A stretch of DNA of 64,000 nucleotides, from the NCBI RefSeq assembly GCF_003626975.1, contig NZ_CP032616.1, positions 1,922,001 through 1,986,000 on the forward strand. Direction: 5' to 3'. Below the pieces are notes generated by a model. It had not been told where the DNA came from and made no database searches. It saw only the letters and a list, made by a program, of their open reading frames with translations. Positions 1-9,232 of the stretch are shown in pieces. Positions within the stretch are counted from its first letter, which is position 1. Every line of letters starts with the position of its first letter. The DNA comes from Pseudomonas sp. DY-1. GTDB taxonomy: Bacteria > Pseudomonadota > Gammaproteobacteria > Pseudomonadales > Pseudomonadaceae. The position numbers and the translations under genes are program-made.

Positions 1-30
1 TAGGAGCAACAGGACGATCCAGATGGTCAT
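1..30 (-). CDS. Partial divergent gene, probable membrane protein N-terminus
   Basis: On the minus strand an ATG at 30 opens a frame that stays open to the window edge and reads MTIWIVLLLL, a hydrophobic start typical of a membrane protein. It diverges from the stress-protein gene that begins at 116. Only ten codons are visible, so family and reality are uncertain. The neighbour in the matching P. aeruginosa interval is, as I recall, also a small membrane protein. Confidence 0.3.
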   Translation of the reverse strand, partial: MTIWIVLLLL

Positions 31-115
31 AAAGGTTATCCCGCTCAAAAGCCTGTGTTAAACGTTCCGGAAAGCCATACTTGTGATCATGCGCAACCTT
101 AAGGAGGAGTCACCC

Positions 116-556
116 ATGACCTACCAGCACATTCTGGTCGCCGTAGACCTGACCGATGAATGCCATCCGGTGGTGCGTCGCGCCCAAGCGCTGGCCCAAG
201 CCAGCAATGCCAAGCTGTCGCTGGTGCATATCGTCGAACCGATGGCCATGGCCTTCGGTGGTGACGTACCCATGGACCTGTCCATGCTCCAGCAACAGCA
301 GTTCGAACAGGCTCGGGAGCGCTTGCAGGGCTTCGCCGGCATTTATTCCGAGCTGAGCGCCGACCAGCGCCACCTGGCCTACGGCCAGCCACGCCAGGAA
401 ATCCACCGCCTCGCCGAGGAGCAGGGCTGCGACCTGATCGTTGTCGGCAGCCATGGCCGCCACGGCCTTGCTCTGCTGCTCGGCTCCACCGCGAACGATG
501 TGCTCCACGGCGCACCTTGCGACGTACTGGCGGTCCGCCTGAAGAAGCCTGAATAA
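116..556 (+). CDS. Universal stress protein, UspA family
   Basis: A 146-residue single-domain Usp fold, the usual family length. It opens with HILVAVDLTDE (first beta strand) and ends with the glycine-rich stretch GSHGRHG...GST. That resembles the G-2x-G-9x-G(S/T) nucleotide motif but has eight instead of nine residues between the second and third glycine, so nucleotide binding should not be assumed. The ATG at 116 is chosen over the upstream one at 83 because AAGGAGG lies just before it. Usp proteins are cytoplasmic and usually induced in stationary phase or anaerobiosis; no regulatory site was identified here. It converges with the gene ending at 584. Confidence 0.9.
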   Translation: MTYQHILVAVDLTDECHPVVRRAQALAQASNAKLSLVHIVEPMAMAFGGDVPMDLSMLQQQQFEQARERLQGFAGIYSELSADQRHLAYGQPRQEIHRLAEEQGCDLIVVGSHGRHGLALLLGSTANDVLHGAPCDVLAVRLKKPE

Positions 557-583
557 AACGACTCGACCCAGCGGGCGCGGGCG

Positions 584-1270
584 TCAGTCAAAGCCCTCGC
601 CCGCGCTCATCACCAGCGGCCGGATCTTCTGCAACTGGGTTTCCAGCGAGTAGGTCATGCTGGAGGCCATGGAGAAGAAGGTCAGGAAGGCCTTGAGATT
701 GGAGTCCCCTTCGCAAGTATCGTGGATACGTTGCCAGAAGGCCTGGTTCACCAGCTGTAGCTGCTGGAACAGACGCACCAGCCCCTTCAACTCCCAGTCT
801 GCATGGCGCCCTTCCCGAAGGTTGAAATACTGACGTGCCAGATAGAGCGAAACGGCCCGTAGGATGAACTCCTGATTACTGGCAAATGGCAGGTGCTGAT
901 GCGCCATCGGCTTGAGCTTGCCCAGCACCGGGCAGGCGCTGGTAGCCATGATGACCCCCAGCAGGGCGCGAAGCCCCTCCTCCAACCCAACCACCTTGGC
1001 GTATTCACGCTCTGGCGTACGCACCCAGACCTGCACCTTCTTGAACGCCGGCAAGCCCTGAAAGTCCTCGATCACCCGGTGCAGGTCCACCGCTGCCGGG
1101 CAATGGCTGTGGGTTTCCTGACGCAACGGGCAGTTGCTGCACTGCTGGTGCTCCAGACGCGTCCACTTCGGCGCGCCAGCAGCGCGTTCCGGGTCGTACT
1201 CACGATCCAGCTCAATGCGATAGCTGAACTCATGAAGGTCATCCAGGCTGATGCGGTATTCGATGGCCAT
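584..1270 (-). CDS. Conserved hypothetical protein downstream of uup
   Basis: A 228-residue soluble protein with no signal peptide or membrane segment. I do not recognise a named domain. It has a short cysteine/histidine cluster near residues 44-57 (CSNCPLRQETHSHC), which could bind a metal, and is otherwise helical. A good ribosome binding site (GGAGA) precedes the ATG at 1270. It lies 20 bp downstream of uup on the same strand, so the two are probably cotranscribed. Conservation of this neighbour next to uup in Pseudomonas is my recollection. Function unknown. Confidence 0.8.
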   Translation of the reverse strand: MAIEYRISLDDLHEFSYRIELDREYDPERAAGAPKWTRLEHQQCSNCPLRQETHSHCPAAVDLHRVIEDFQGLPAFKKVQVWVRTPEREYAKVVGLEEGLRALLGVIMATSACPVLGKLKPMAHQHLPFASNQEFILRAVSLYLARQYFNLREGRHADWELKGLVRLFQQLQLVNQAFWQRIHDTCEGDSNLKAFLTFFSMASSMTYSLETQLQKIRPLVMSAGEGFD

Positions 1271-1290
1271 GGGCTCTCCGGCTCACTTCC

Positions 1291-3204
1291 TCAACTGTCT
1301 TCCAGCTCCGCCCAACGCTCGATCAGGCGGTCCAGTTCCTTCTGCAAGCCATCCAGGCGTTCCAGCACCACGCGGGTCTGCTCCGCCGGGCGCTGATAGA
1401 ATACCGGGTCGGAAATTTCCTCCTGCAGCTTCGCCTGCTCAGCCTCCAGGGCTTCGATCTGCCCGGGAATCGCTTCCAGTTCGCGCTGGAGCTTATAGCT
1501 CAGCTTCTGCTTCGGAGCCTCAGCGACGGTCGCCTTGACCACGGGTGCGGGTTCTGCGGCCTTGGGAGCCTCGGCCTTGGCCTCTCGCCCCTCCCCAACG
1601 CCCAGCAGGCGCGGCGAACCGCCCTGGCGCAACCAATCCTGATAACCGCCCACATACTCGCGAACCCGACCCTCGCCCTCGAACACCAAAGTGCTGGTGA
1701 CCACGTTGTCGAGGAAGGCCCGGTCGTGGCTGACCATCAACACGGTGCCAGGGAAGCTCAGCAGCACTTCTTCAAGCAATTCCAGGGTTTCCACGTCCAG
1801 GTCGTTGGTTGGTTCGTCCAATACCAACAGGTTCGCCGGCTTGCTGAACAACTTTGCCAGCAACAGACGTGCCCGTTCGCCTCCGGACAGCGCCTTCACG
1901 GGTGTGCGAGCGCGCTGCGGGCTGAACAGGAAGTCTCCGAGATAGCTCAGCACATGACGGTTCTGGCCCTCGATGGTTATGAACTCGCGACCTTCGGCGA
2001 GGTTGTCGATTACGGTCTTTTCCAGATCGAGCTGGTGACGCAACTGGTCGAAATACGCCACTTCGAGGCGAGTGCCGACCTCGATGCTGCCGCTGGTGGG
2101 TTGCAGATCCCCGAGCAGCAGCTTGAGCAGCGTGGTCTTGCCGGTTCCGTTGGCGCCAAGGAGGCCGATACGGTCGGAGCGCTGCAGCACCAGGTTGAAA
2201 TCGCGAATCAGCGGTTCGCCGCCCGGATGTGCAAATCCGACGCTCTCGGCCACCATGACCTGCTTGCCGGACTTCTCGGCGGTTTCCAGCTGGAAACTGG
2301 CCTTGCCCTGACGCTCGCGACGATCGGCACGTTCGGCACGCATCGCCTTGAGCGCGCGTACGCGACCTTCATTACGCGTACGACGCGCCTTGATGCCTTG
2401 GCGAATCCATACTTCTTCCTGCGCTAGTCGCTTGTCGAACAGCGCGTTGGCCGTCTCTTCCGCCGCCAGTTGCTGCTCCTTGTGGACCAGGAAGCTGGCG
2501 TAGTCGCCGTTCCAGTCGATCAGGTGGCCGCGATCCAGTTCCAGGATGCGCGTGGCCAAGTTCTGCAGGAAGGAACGGTCGTGGGTGATGAACAGTACTG
2601 CACCGTTGAAGCCCAGCAGGGCCTCTTCCAGCCAGGCAATGGCGCCGATATCCAGATGGTTGGTGGGCTCGTCGAGCAGCAGCAGGTCAGGCTCGGCCAC
2701 CAGCGCCTGTGCCAACAGCACGCGGCGGCGCCAGCCACCGGAAAGCTCGGCCAGGGTTTTGTCCGCCGGCAGCTGCAGGCGGCTCAGGGTGCTATCTACC
2801 AGTTGCTGCAGGCGCCAGCCGTCGCGAGCTTCGAGTTCCTGCTGGACGTGGGCCAGCTTGGTCAGGTCCGCCTCGGACTGGATGTGCTGGCTGAGGTGAT
2901 GGTATTCGGCCAACAGCGCGCCGACACCGGCCAGACCCTCGGCGACCACGTCGAAAACGGTACGATCGTCAGCAAGCGGCAACTCTTGCGGCAATTCGCC
3001 GATCTTCAGCGCCGGTGCGCGCCAGATTTCACCGTCATCGGCGAACTGATCGCCCTTGACCAGGCGCAGCAGGCTCGACTTGCCTGTGCCGTTGCGGCCA
3101 ATGATGCAAACGCGCTCGCCACGGGCGATCTGCCAGGACACCTTATCCAGCAGCGGCATGGCGCCGTAGGCAAGAGATACGTCGGTGAACTTGAGCAGCG
3201 TCAT
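1291..3204 (-). CDS. uup: ABC-F ATPase Uup
   Basis: A 637-residue ABC-F protein: two ATP-binding cassettes in one chain and no transmembrane segments. The first Walker A is GRNGTGKS (36-43), with signature LSGGWRRR near 155 and LLLDEPTNHLD after it. The second has GANGTGKT near 350, signature LSGGERARLLLAK and LVLDEPTNDLD. The last 75 residues are a charged coiled coil, the Uup C-terminal domain that binds branched DNA. Known roles of the family are ribosome-associated translation and suppression of precise transposon excision. The ATG at 3204 is chosen because GGAGG precedes it; an in-frame extension to 3249 has no such site. Diverges from slt. Confidence 0.93.
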   Translation of the reverse strand: MTLLKFTDVSLAYGAMPLLDKVSWQIARGERVCIIGRNGTGKSSLLRLVKGDQFADDGEIWRAPALKIGELPQELPLADDRTVFDVVAEGLAGVGALLAEYHHLSQHIQSEADLTKLAHVQQELEARDGWRLQQLVDSTLSRLQLPADKTLAELSGGWRRRVLLAQALVAEPDLLLLDEPTNHLDIGAIAWLEEALLGFNGAVLFITHDRSFLQNLATRILELDRGHLIDWNGDYASFLVHKEQQLAAEETANALFDKRLAQEEVWIRQGIKARRTRNEGRVRALKAMRAERADRRERQGKASFQLETAEKSGKQVMVAESVGFAHPGGEPLIRDFNLVLQRSDRIGLLGANGTGKTTLLKLLLGDLQPTSGSIEVGTRLEVAYFDQLRHQLDLEKTVIDNLAEGREFITIEGQNRHVLSYLGDFLFSPQRARTPVKALSGGERARLLLAKLFSKPANLLVLDEPTNDLDVETLELLEEVLLSFPGTVLMVSHDRAFLDNVVTSTLVFEGEGRVREYVGGYQDWLRQGGSPRLLGVGEGREAKAEAPKAAEPAPVVKATVAEAPKQKLSYKLQRELEAIPGQIEALEAEQAKLQEEISDPVFYQRPAEQTRVVLERLDGLQKELDRLIERWAELEDS

Positions 3205-3388
3205 GTGGGGCCTCCGGGATAAGGGCGCGCATTCTACCCGACTTGCCACACCGTCTCTCGGGCATTTTTTACCGCCGGTTTCCCTTGCTGGTGCAATGCT
3301 TTAACCGGCCCGCCTCAGAAGCTAAGCTAGGCGCTATTCGATGCCCCGAAATGGGCATTCACAACGATATATCTGCCTCGGAAGTGTC

Positions 3389-5323
3389 ATGCGCGGTCGT
3401 CTGCTCAGCCTGTTTTCCTGTCTGCTCCTTTCTACGGTCGGCCTGCAAGTCGCTCAGGCCTCCTCGGTTCCCCTCGCGCAGCAGCGGCTGATGTACGACG
3501 AGGCCAAGCGCGCACTGGCCAAGGGTGATTCCGGCCCCTACCAGCGCTACGCCAATGCCCTGCGCGACTACCCGCTGGAGCCCTACCTGGCATACGACGA
3601 GCTGACCGCCCGTCTGAAATGGGCGAGCAACGAAGAAATAGAGAAATTCCTCGCCGAGCATGGCGACCTTCCCCAAGCCGGGTGGATGAAGCTGCGCTGG
3701 TTGCGCTGGCTGGCCGAGCGGGGCGAGTGGCAGACGTTCGTCAATTACTACGACCCCAAGCTCAATTTCACTGAACTCGACTGCCTTTTCGGCCAGTACC
3801 AGCTCAAGCACGGAATGAAGAAAGAAGGCTATGCCTCGGCCAAGAAGCTCTGGCTGGTGGGCAAGTCCCAGCCCGAAGCCTGCGATGTGCTGTTCGGCAT
3901 GTGGAGCGCCGAGGGCCAACTGACCGAGGAGCTGCGCTGGAAGCGCGCCAAGCTGGCCGCTGAAGCCCGCAACTATGGCCTGGCCAACCACTTGGTGAAA
4001 ACCATGCCGCGCCTGGGCACCCAGGGCAAGCTGATGGTGGAAGTGGCGCAGAAGCCGCAGATATTGAGCCAGACTGCCCGTTTCGCACCCGCCGATCGCC
4101 ACACGGCCGATGCCGCAGGTCTCGGCTTGCGCCGCCTGGCACGCCAGGACCCGGAGAAGGCTCTGAGCCTGCTGGATGTCTATGCAGCGCGCCTGCCCTT
4201 CTCCAAGGAAGAGAAAGTGGCCATCGCCCGCGAAATCGGCCTGACCCTGGCCAAGCGCTTCGACTCCCGCGCACTAAAGGTCATGACTCATTACGACCCC
4301 GAACTGCGCGACAACACCGTCAGCGAATGGCGCGCGCGCCTGCTACTGCGACTAGGTCGCTGGGACGACGCCTACCAGTTGACCCGGCAGATGCCCGAAG
4401 ACCTGGCCAAGACCAACCGCTGGCGCTACTGGCAGGCCCGCAGCCTGCAACTGGCGCAGCCCCAGAGCCAGCAACCGGTCCCGCTGTTCCAACCGGTTGC
4501 CCGAGAGCGTGACTTCTACGGCTTCATGGCCGCCGACCGTATCCAGGCACCCTATCAGTTGAACAACAAGCCTCTGGCCATCGACCCGAAGGTGATGCAG
4601 AAGGTGCGCAACACCGCAGGCATCCGCCGTGCGCTGGAGTTCCATGACCGCGGCGAGATCGTCAACGGCCGCCGCGAGTGGTACCACGTCAGCCGCCTGT
4701 TCAACCGCGACGAGATGGTGGCCCAGGCCAAGATCGCCTATGACCTGCAATGGTACTTCCCGGCCATCCGCACCATCAGCCAGGCCCAGTACTGGGATGA
4801 CCTGGATATCCGCTTCCCGATGGCCCACCGCTCGGCACTGACCCAGCAAGCGAAGATTCGCGGTCTGCATTCCAGCTGGGTGTTCGCCATCACCCGCCAG
4901 GAAAGCGCCTTCATGGCCGACGCGCGCTCCGGCGTCGGCGCAATGGGGCTGATGCAACTGATGCCGGGCACCGCCAAGGAAACCGCGCGCAAGTTCGGCA
5001 TTCCGCTGGGCTCGCCGAAGCAGGCGTTCAACCCCGACGTCAACATCCAGCTCGGCGCCGCCTACCTGAGTCAGGTCCACGGCCAGTTCAACGGCAACCG
5101 AGTGCTCGCCTCGGCCGCCTACAACGCCGGCCCCGGCCGGGTTCGCCAGTGGCTGCGGGGCGCCGACCACTTGTCCTACGATGTCTGGGTGGAAACCATT
5201 CCCTTCGACGAAACCCGCCAGTATGTGCAGAACGTGCTGTCCTACTCGGTGATCTACGGGCACAAGCTGAACGCTCCGCAGCCTCTGGTGGATTGGCACG
5301 AGCGATATTTCGACGACCAGTAA
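3389..5323 (+). CDS. slt: Soluble lytic murein transglycosylase
   Basis: A 644-residue periplasmic protein. Residues 1-24 are a signal peptide ending AQA. A long helical superhelical (U and L) region follows. The C-terminal SLT domain carries the catalytic glutamate E505 in RQESAF, then GVGAMGLMQLMPGTA and AAYNAGPGRVRQWL. These are the classic family-1 lytic transglycosylase motifs, which cleave the MurNAc-GlcNAc bond to give 1,6-anhydro muropeptides. The start at 3389 gives the signal peptide directly at the N-terminus; the frame is open to 3341 but that would bury it. A strong terminator follows. Confidence 0.93.
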   Translation: MRGRLLSLFSCLLLSTVGLQVAQASSVPLAQQRLMYDEAKRALAKGDSGPYQRYANALRDYPLEPYLAYDELTARLKWASNEEIEKFLAEHGDLPQAGWMKLRWLRWLAERGEWQTFVNYYDPKLNFTELDCLFGQYQLKHGMKKEGYASAKKLWLVGKSQPEACDVLFGMWSAEGQLTEELRWKRAKLAAEARNYGLANHLVKTMPRLGTQGKLMVEVAQKPQILSQTARFAPADRHTADAAGLGLRRLARQDPEKALSLLDVYAARLPFSKEEKVAIAREIGLTLAKRFDSRALKVMTHYDPELRDNTVSEWRARLLLRLGRWDDAYQLTRQMPEDLAKTNRWRYWQARSLQLAQPQSQQPVPLFQPVARERDFYGFMAADRIQAPYQLNNKPLAIDPKVMQKVRNTAGIRRALEFHDRGEIVNGRREWYHVSRLFNRDEMVAQAKIAYDLQWYFPAIRTISQAQYWDDLDIRFPMAHRSALTQQAKIRGLHSSWVFAITRQESAFMADARSGVGAMGLMQLMPGTAKETARKFGIPLGSPKQAFNPDVNIQLGAAYLSQVHGQFNGNRVLASAAYNAGPGRVRQWLRGADHLSYDVWVETIPFDETRQYVQNVLSYSVIYGHKLNAPQPLVDWHERYFDDQ

Positions 5324-5330
5324 GACATGA

Positions 5331-5357
5331 GAAAGGGCGCCAATCGGCGCCCTTTCT
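5331..5357. terminator. Bidirectional rho-independent terminator between slt and MOSC gene
   Basis: A perfect 11-bp stem, GAAAGGGCGCC with loop AATC and GGCGCCCTTTC, between the converging slt and MOSC protein genes. The purine and pyrimidine flanks give a short U-run on both strands. Confidence 0.85.
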
Positions 5358-5375
5358 CATTGGCTCGAAATCAGA

Positions 5376-6179
5376 TTACTCGAGGACTTCGATCTCCATC
5401 CCCACTTCCAGCACCCCGGTAGCGCGGTTGATCAGATTCTGTCCAAAGTAGACCTCGCCCTCGCGCTCGCGATAGGTCTTCAGGGTCGTCAGTGGCTCAC
5501 GGTCGGCGTTGCGTTCTCCGGTCGCCGGATCGATGGTGGTCAGGATGCAGCGGCTGCAGCCCTTGGCGACACTGAACTCGATGCCACCGATGCGAATGCG
5601 CTTCCAGCCGTCCTCGGCATAGGCCGCGCTGCCCTCCACCACCAGATTCGGGCGAAAACGCAGCATCTCCAAGGGCCGCCCTACCCGTTCGCTCAAGTCT
5701 TCCAGCGAGGCCTGACCGATCAGCAGCAGCGGGAAACCGTCGGCAAAACCCACCTTTTCTTCCGGCAACAGACTGCCTGGAATGTCCCGCGCACGGTGTT
5801 CTGGTACATGGACCAGGCGGCACGCCTTGCCGAGGAAATCGCTGAGCCATTGCGCCGCTTCATCGCCGGCGTCCGGCACATGCATCGGAGCACCCCAGAC
5901 AAAGGTACCGCGCAGATTGCCGTCGGGATCGGGCAACAGCACTTCCAGGGTCGGCTGCCCCGCGGTGCTCAGGGTCAAGCCGCCGGCATCGTTCCACCGT
6001 GCCGAAAGCTGGGACATCCGGGGAAAGGCGCGCTGGGTCAGGAAGCGGCCATTTTCGGCATCCACCAGCATCCAGCGCCGGTCGCCTGCCAAGCCCAAGG
6101 CGTCCACCTGGACCTTCTGCAGGGGTTCGCCAATGGCGGATTTCATGGGGTATCGATAGAGGGAGGAGAGACGCAACAT
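5376..6179 (-). CDS. MOSC domain protein, YcbX-like
   Basis: A 267-residue protein with an N-terminal MOSC_N beta-barrel (LRLSSLYRYPMKSA..., about 1-120) followed by a MOSC domain. The conserved MOSC cysteine is in GCSRCILTTIDP, followed by a stretch typical of YcbX/mARC proteins, which bind molybdenum cofactor and reduce N-hydroxylated compounds. Unlike E. coli YcbX there is no C-terminal 2Fe-2S ferredoxin domain, so it would need a separate electron donor. The ATG at 6179 has AGGAAG upstream. It is about 10 kb from the moeA/moaB/mobA genes, so no operon link. Confidence 0.85.
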   Translation of the reverse strand: MLRLSSLYRYPMKSAIGEPLQKVQVDALGLAGDRRWMLVDAENGRFLTQRAFPRMSQLSARWNDAGGLTLSTAGQPTLEVLLPDPDGNLRGTFVWGAPMHVPDAGDEAAQWLSDFLGKACRLVHVPEHRARDIPGSLLPEEKVGFADGFPLLLIGQASLEDLSERVGRPLEMLRFRPNLVVEGSAAYAEDGWKRIRIGGIEFSVAKGCSRCILTTIDPATGERNADREPLTTLKTYREREGEVYFGQNLINRATGVLEVGMEIEVLE

Positions 6180-6247
6180 GGCCGGCTTCCTGATCAGCGT
6201 TCGAGCGAAACCCACCTTATACGCAGCGAACCCCGCTCACCTCAAGC

Positions 6248-7174
6248 TCATTGATCGCGCTTGAGCCGGTCCATCACCACATCCACCAGCCTGTCGGGCT
6301 GGAACTTGGAGAGGAAGTTGTCGCAGCCGACCTTCTTCACCATCGCATCGTTGAAACTGCCGGACAGCGACGTGTGCATGACCACATAGAGGTCGCGCAG
6401 GCGCGGATCGTTGCGAATCTCGGTGGTCAGGCGGTAGCCATCCATCTCTGGCATTTCCGCGTCGGTGAAGATCATCAGCAACTTCTCGGTCATGTCTTCG
6501 CCACTGTCGGCCCAGGCTTTGAGCATCTTCAATGCTTTCAGGCCATCGCTGGCCATGTGCATGCGCATGCCAAGCTGCGAAAGGGTCTCCCGCAGTTGCG
6601 TCAGAGCTACGCTGGAATCGTCCACCAGAAGCACCTCACGCCCCACAGCCATCTGCAACAGCGGGTTGCCCAGGCGATCAGCGGATACGCGTGTGCTCAT
6701 GGGCACGATCTCGGCCAGCACCTTTTCCACGTCGATGACTTCGACGATCTGCTCATCCACCTTGGTGATCGCCGTCAGATAGTGCTGGCGACCCGCGCCT
6801 CCGGGCGGCGGCATGATGGATTCCCAGTTGAGGTTGAGGATGCGGTCCACGCCACCCACCAGGAACGCCTGTACCGAGCGGTTGTACTCGGTGACGATGA
6901 TGGTGCTGCGCTCATCCGGTACCAGTGGTCGCATGCCAATGGCCTGGGATAGGTCGATCACCGGCAGTGTCTGGCCTCGGAGGTTGACTACACCGCACAC
7001 AAAGGGATGTCGCTGCGGGATCAGCGTCATCTTCGGCAACTGCAGGACTTCCTGCACCTTGAACACGTTGATGGCGAACAGCTGGCGGCCACTGAGGCGG
7101 AACATCAGGATTTCCAGCCGGTTTTCACCCACCAGTTGGGTGCGTTGATCGACGGTGTCGAGAATGCCGGCCAT
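6248..7174 (-). CDS. cheV: Chemotaxis coupling protein CheV
   Basis: A 308-residue fusion of a CheW-like domain (about 15-160, with VVNLRGQTLPVIDLSQAIG) and a C-terminal response-regulator receiver (about 175-305, EVLLVDDSSVALTQLRETL ... MIFTDAEMPEMDGYRL). This is the CheV architecture, which couples chemoreceptors to CheA and is modulated by phosphorylation of its receiver aspartate. ATG at 7174 is preceded by AGAGGAAG; the longer frame to 7255 lacks a binding site. It appears monocistronic. Confidence 0.92.
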   Translation of the reverse strand: MAGILDTVDQRTQLVGENRLEILMFRLSGRQLFAINVFKVQEVLQLPKMTLIPQRHPFVCGVVNLRGQTLPVIDLSQAIGMRPLVPDERSTIIVTEYNRSVQAFLVGGVDRILNLNWESIMPPPGGAGRQHYLTAITKVDEQIVEVIDVEKVLAEIVPMSTRVSADRLGNPLLQMAVGREVLLVDDSSVALTQLRETLSQLGMRMHMASDGLKALKMLKAWADSGEDMTEKLLMIFTDAEMPEMDGYRLTTEIRNDPRLRDLYVVMHTSLSGSFNDAMVKKVGCDNFLSKFQPDRLVDVVMDRLKRDQ

Positions 7175-7307
7175 GGAACTTCCTCTGCTACGAATGCGGT
7201 GTGGGCAGGACTGCCATGGCAGCGTTTCGGCAAATTGCCGAAAAACTGAAGGCATGGCACCGCGCCATCATGCCGCAGCCAATCCCCTGGCGCCAGTGCT
7301 CCGGCGC

Positions 7308-8207
7308 CTAGCCTGTCAGTAGCAGCGGAGAACTCTCCGGCAGATGCACCCGCAGCGCCCCAACTCGCGCGGAAACGCGCAGACGCGAGCTTTCCAGCGG
7401 TTCGCCATCAAGGTTCAGGTCCAGCCCTTCCGTGGCTTCCACCTCCACCCACGGCAGACGTGCGCTCACGGAAACCGCCTCCAGGCCGAGGATGCCGCCG
7501 GAGAGCAGAGTTGTCAGGGTGCCCACCACGTCCTGGGGCGCCGGGATGATGCAGAGATCCAGCAGTCCATCGTCCACCACAGCTTGCGGACACAAAGGGT
7601 GGCCACCGCCGGCCTGACGCCCGTTACCGATTCCGAGAGCCAGGAACTCGCCCTCCCAAGAGAAATCCGGGCCGCGAAAACTGCCCAGAGCCGAGTGCAC
7701 CTCGGAGAAGTGGGTAAGGCCCGTGAGAAAATAAGCCGCTCCACCGAGCACCTTCTTCAGGTCTTCAGAGGTGTTGGCAGTGATTTTCGAGCCAAATCCC
7801 CCTGTCACCATGTTGAGGAACAGATGCCCGTCGGCATCGCCCAGGTCTATGGCTCGTGGCGCGACGTCCAGCAGCGCCAGCGCATCGCCGGGCTCAAGAG
7901 GTATGCCGGCGGCGCGAGCGAAATCATTGGCCGTGCCCAGGGGCAGCAGCGCCAGGCTGGCATCGCTACCAGCCTGGACGATGGCTTCGGCCACTTCGCG
8001 CAGGGTGCCGTCACCGCCTCCTGCGATCAGGGTCCGATAGCCCGCTGCCAACGCTTCCCCGACCAGACGCCGGGCATCACCGCCTTCCCAGGTGACACGC
8101 ACCGCCAACTCCCACCCGTCATTCCGACGGGCTTCGACGGCAGACCTCACGTCGTCGTTCGTTGCTTGCTTGCCATGCAGGATCAGCAAGGCTTTGCGCT
8201 CGCCCAT
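7308..8207 (-). CDS. YegS-like diacylglycerol/lipid kinase
   Basis: A 299-residue member of the DAGK-catalytic/YegS family. The nucleotide-binding signature GGGDGT appears in LIAGGGDGTLREVAEAI, followed by LPLGTANDFARAAGIP and a beta-sandwich C-terminal domain with LNLDGEPLESSRL. The family phosphorylates lipid hydroxyls; the substrate cannot be told from sequence. The start is the ATG at 8207, six bases after GGAGG; an in-frame GTG at 8213 overlaps that site and is unlikely. It diverges from the pirin gene across an AT-rich 207-bp spacer. Confidence 0.88.
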   Translation of the reverse strand: MGERKALLILHGKQATNDDVRSAVEARRNDGWELAVRVTWEGGDARRLVGEALAAGYRTLIAGGGDGTLREVAEAIVQAGSDASLALLPLGTANDFARAAGIPLEPGDALALLDVAPRAIDLGDADGHLFLNMVTGGFGSKITANTSEDLKKVLGGAAYFLTGLTHFSEVHSALGSFRGPDFSWEGEFLALGIGNGRQAGGGHPLCPQAVVDDGLLDLCIIPAPQDVVGTLTTLLSGGILGLEAVSVSARLPWVEVEATEGLDLNLDGEPLESSRLRVSARVGALRVHLPESSPLLLTG

Positions 8208-8414
8208 GATCACCTCCGTCGATCAGGAATGGCCGGAGTATAGGACCGCAAGGCTTCCGCAGTGACGTCACTGGCGATTGACCCAATGCCAATTAAATCG
8301 AATTAATAGATACGAAAGGCGAACAAATTGCGCTTTTACACAGTTATATGATGATTGATCATGCCACCCATTCCTCCCGGAGAACTCCCTCCGCGAGCAG
8401 ACAGGAGACCGAAC

Positions 8415-9113
8415 ATGATCGAAGTACGCCCCTTCGCTGAACTGGGTGGAGCTCACCACGGCTGGCTAAACGCTCGTCATCACTTTTCCTTCGCCAGCTA
8501 CTACGACAGCCAGCGGATGAACTGGGGCCAACTGCGGGTGTGGAACGACGACGAGATCGCACCTCAGAGCGGCTTCCCGCCGCACCCGCACCAGGACATG
8601 GAAATCATCACCTACGTCCGCGAGGGTGCCATCACCCACCAGGACAACCTGGGCAACAAGGGCCGTACCGAAGCCGGCGACGTGCAAGTGATGAGCGCAG
8701 GTACCGGTATCGCCCACAGCGAGTACAACCTCGAGGACGAAACCACCAAGATCTTTCAGATCTGGATCATGCCCACCGAGTACGGCGCCGCGCCGTCCTG
8801 GGGTGCCCGTCCCTTCCCCAAGGGCGAGCGCGCAGGTAGCTTCGTCACCCTGGCTAGCGGCATTGACGAAGGTAATGACGCCCTGCATATCCGCGCCAAT
8901 GCCCGACTCGCCGCCGCGACCCTGAAAGCCGGCCAGACCGCCGAGTACCGCCTGGAGAAAGGCCGCAAGGCCTACCTGGTGGCAGCCAAGGGCCGATACG
9001 AAGTGAATGGCGTTGCCGCTGAAGCCCGTGATGGCGTGGCAGTACACGATGTGGAAGTGCTCAGCTTTACCGCCAGCGAGGACAGCGAAATCGTCCTGGT
9101 GGATGTGGCCTGA
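8415..9113 (+). CDS. Pirin family protein
   Basis: A 232-residue bicupin of the YhhW/pirin type. The N-terminal cupin contains the metal-ligand pattern FPPHPHQDMEIITY and later GAITHQDNLGNKG and HSEYN, matching the His3Glu site seen in quercetinase-like pirins. Some family members have quercetin 2,3-dioxygenase activity; the physiological role is unclear. ATG 8415 follows ACAGGAGACC, so the longer frame from 8355 is rejected. The 8.2-8.4 kb spacer it shares with the lipid kinase is AT-rich and presumably holds both promoters. Confidence 0.9.
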   Translation: MIEVRPFAELGGAHHGWLNARHHFSFASYYDSQRMNWGQLRVWNDDEIAPQSGFPPHPHQDMEIITYVREGAITHQDNLGNKGRTEAGDVQVMSAGTGIAHSEYNLEDETTKIFQIWIMPTEYGAAPSWGARPFPKGERAGSFVTLASGIDEGNDALHIRANARLAAATLKAGQTAEYRLEKGRKAYLVAAKGRYEVNGVAAEARDGVAVHDVEVLSFTASEDSEIVLVDVA

Positions 9114-9184
9114 CACTCCCCATCGCCATCAATGGGTACACAGCACTTTGTGTAGGTTAATTCATTGGCGAGGGAGCTAGCCGG

Positions 9185-9204
9185 GGGCCGCGATGCGGCC
9201 CTTT
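9185..9204. terminator. Terminator after pirin gene
   Basis: Stem GGGCCGC / GCGGCCC with a three-base loop GAT (9185-9201), followed on the plus strand by TTT. It lies between the end of the pirin gene and the converging kinase gene. Confidence 0.6.
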
Positions 9205-9232
9205 CACGAATGAATTCGCTACTGCGGCTGCC

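Noticed and set aside
1726..2427. Long plus-strand frame opposite uup
   Set aside because: Antisense shadow of a confident ABC-F gene; no binding site and composition follows the codon pattern of the opposite strand.
4352..5299. 315-codon minus-strand frame inside slt
   Set aside because: Lies wholly opposite the catalytic region of Slt, with no independent support.
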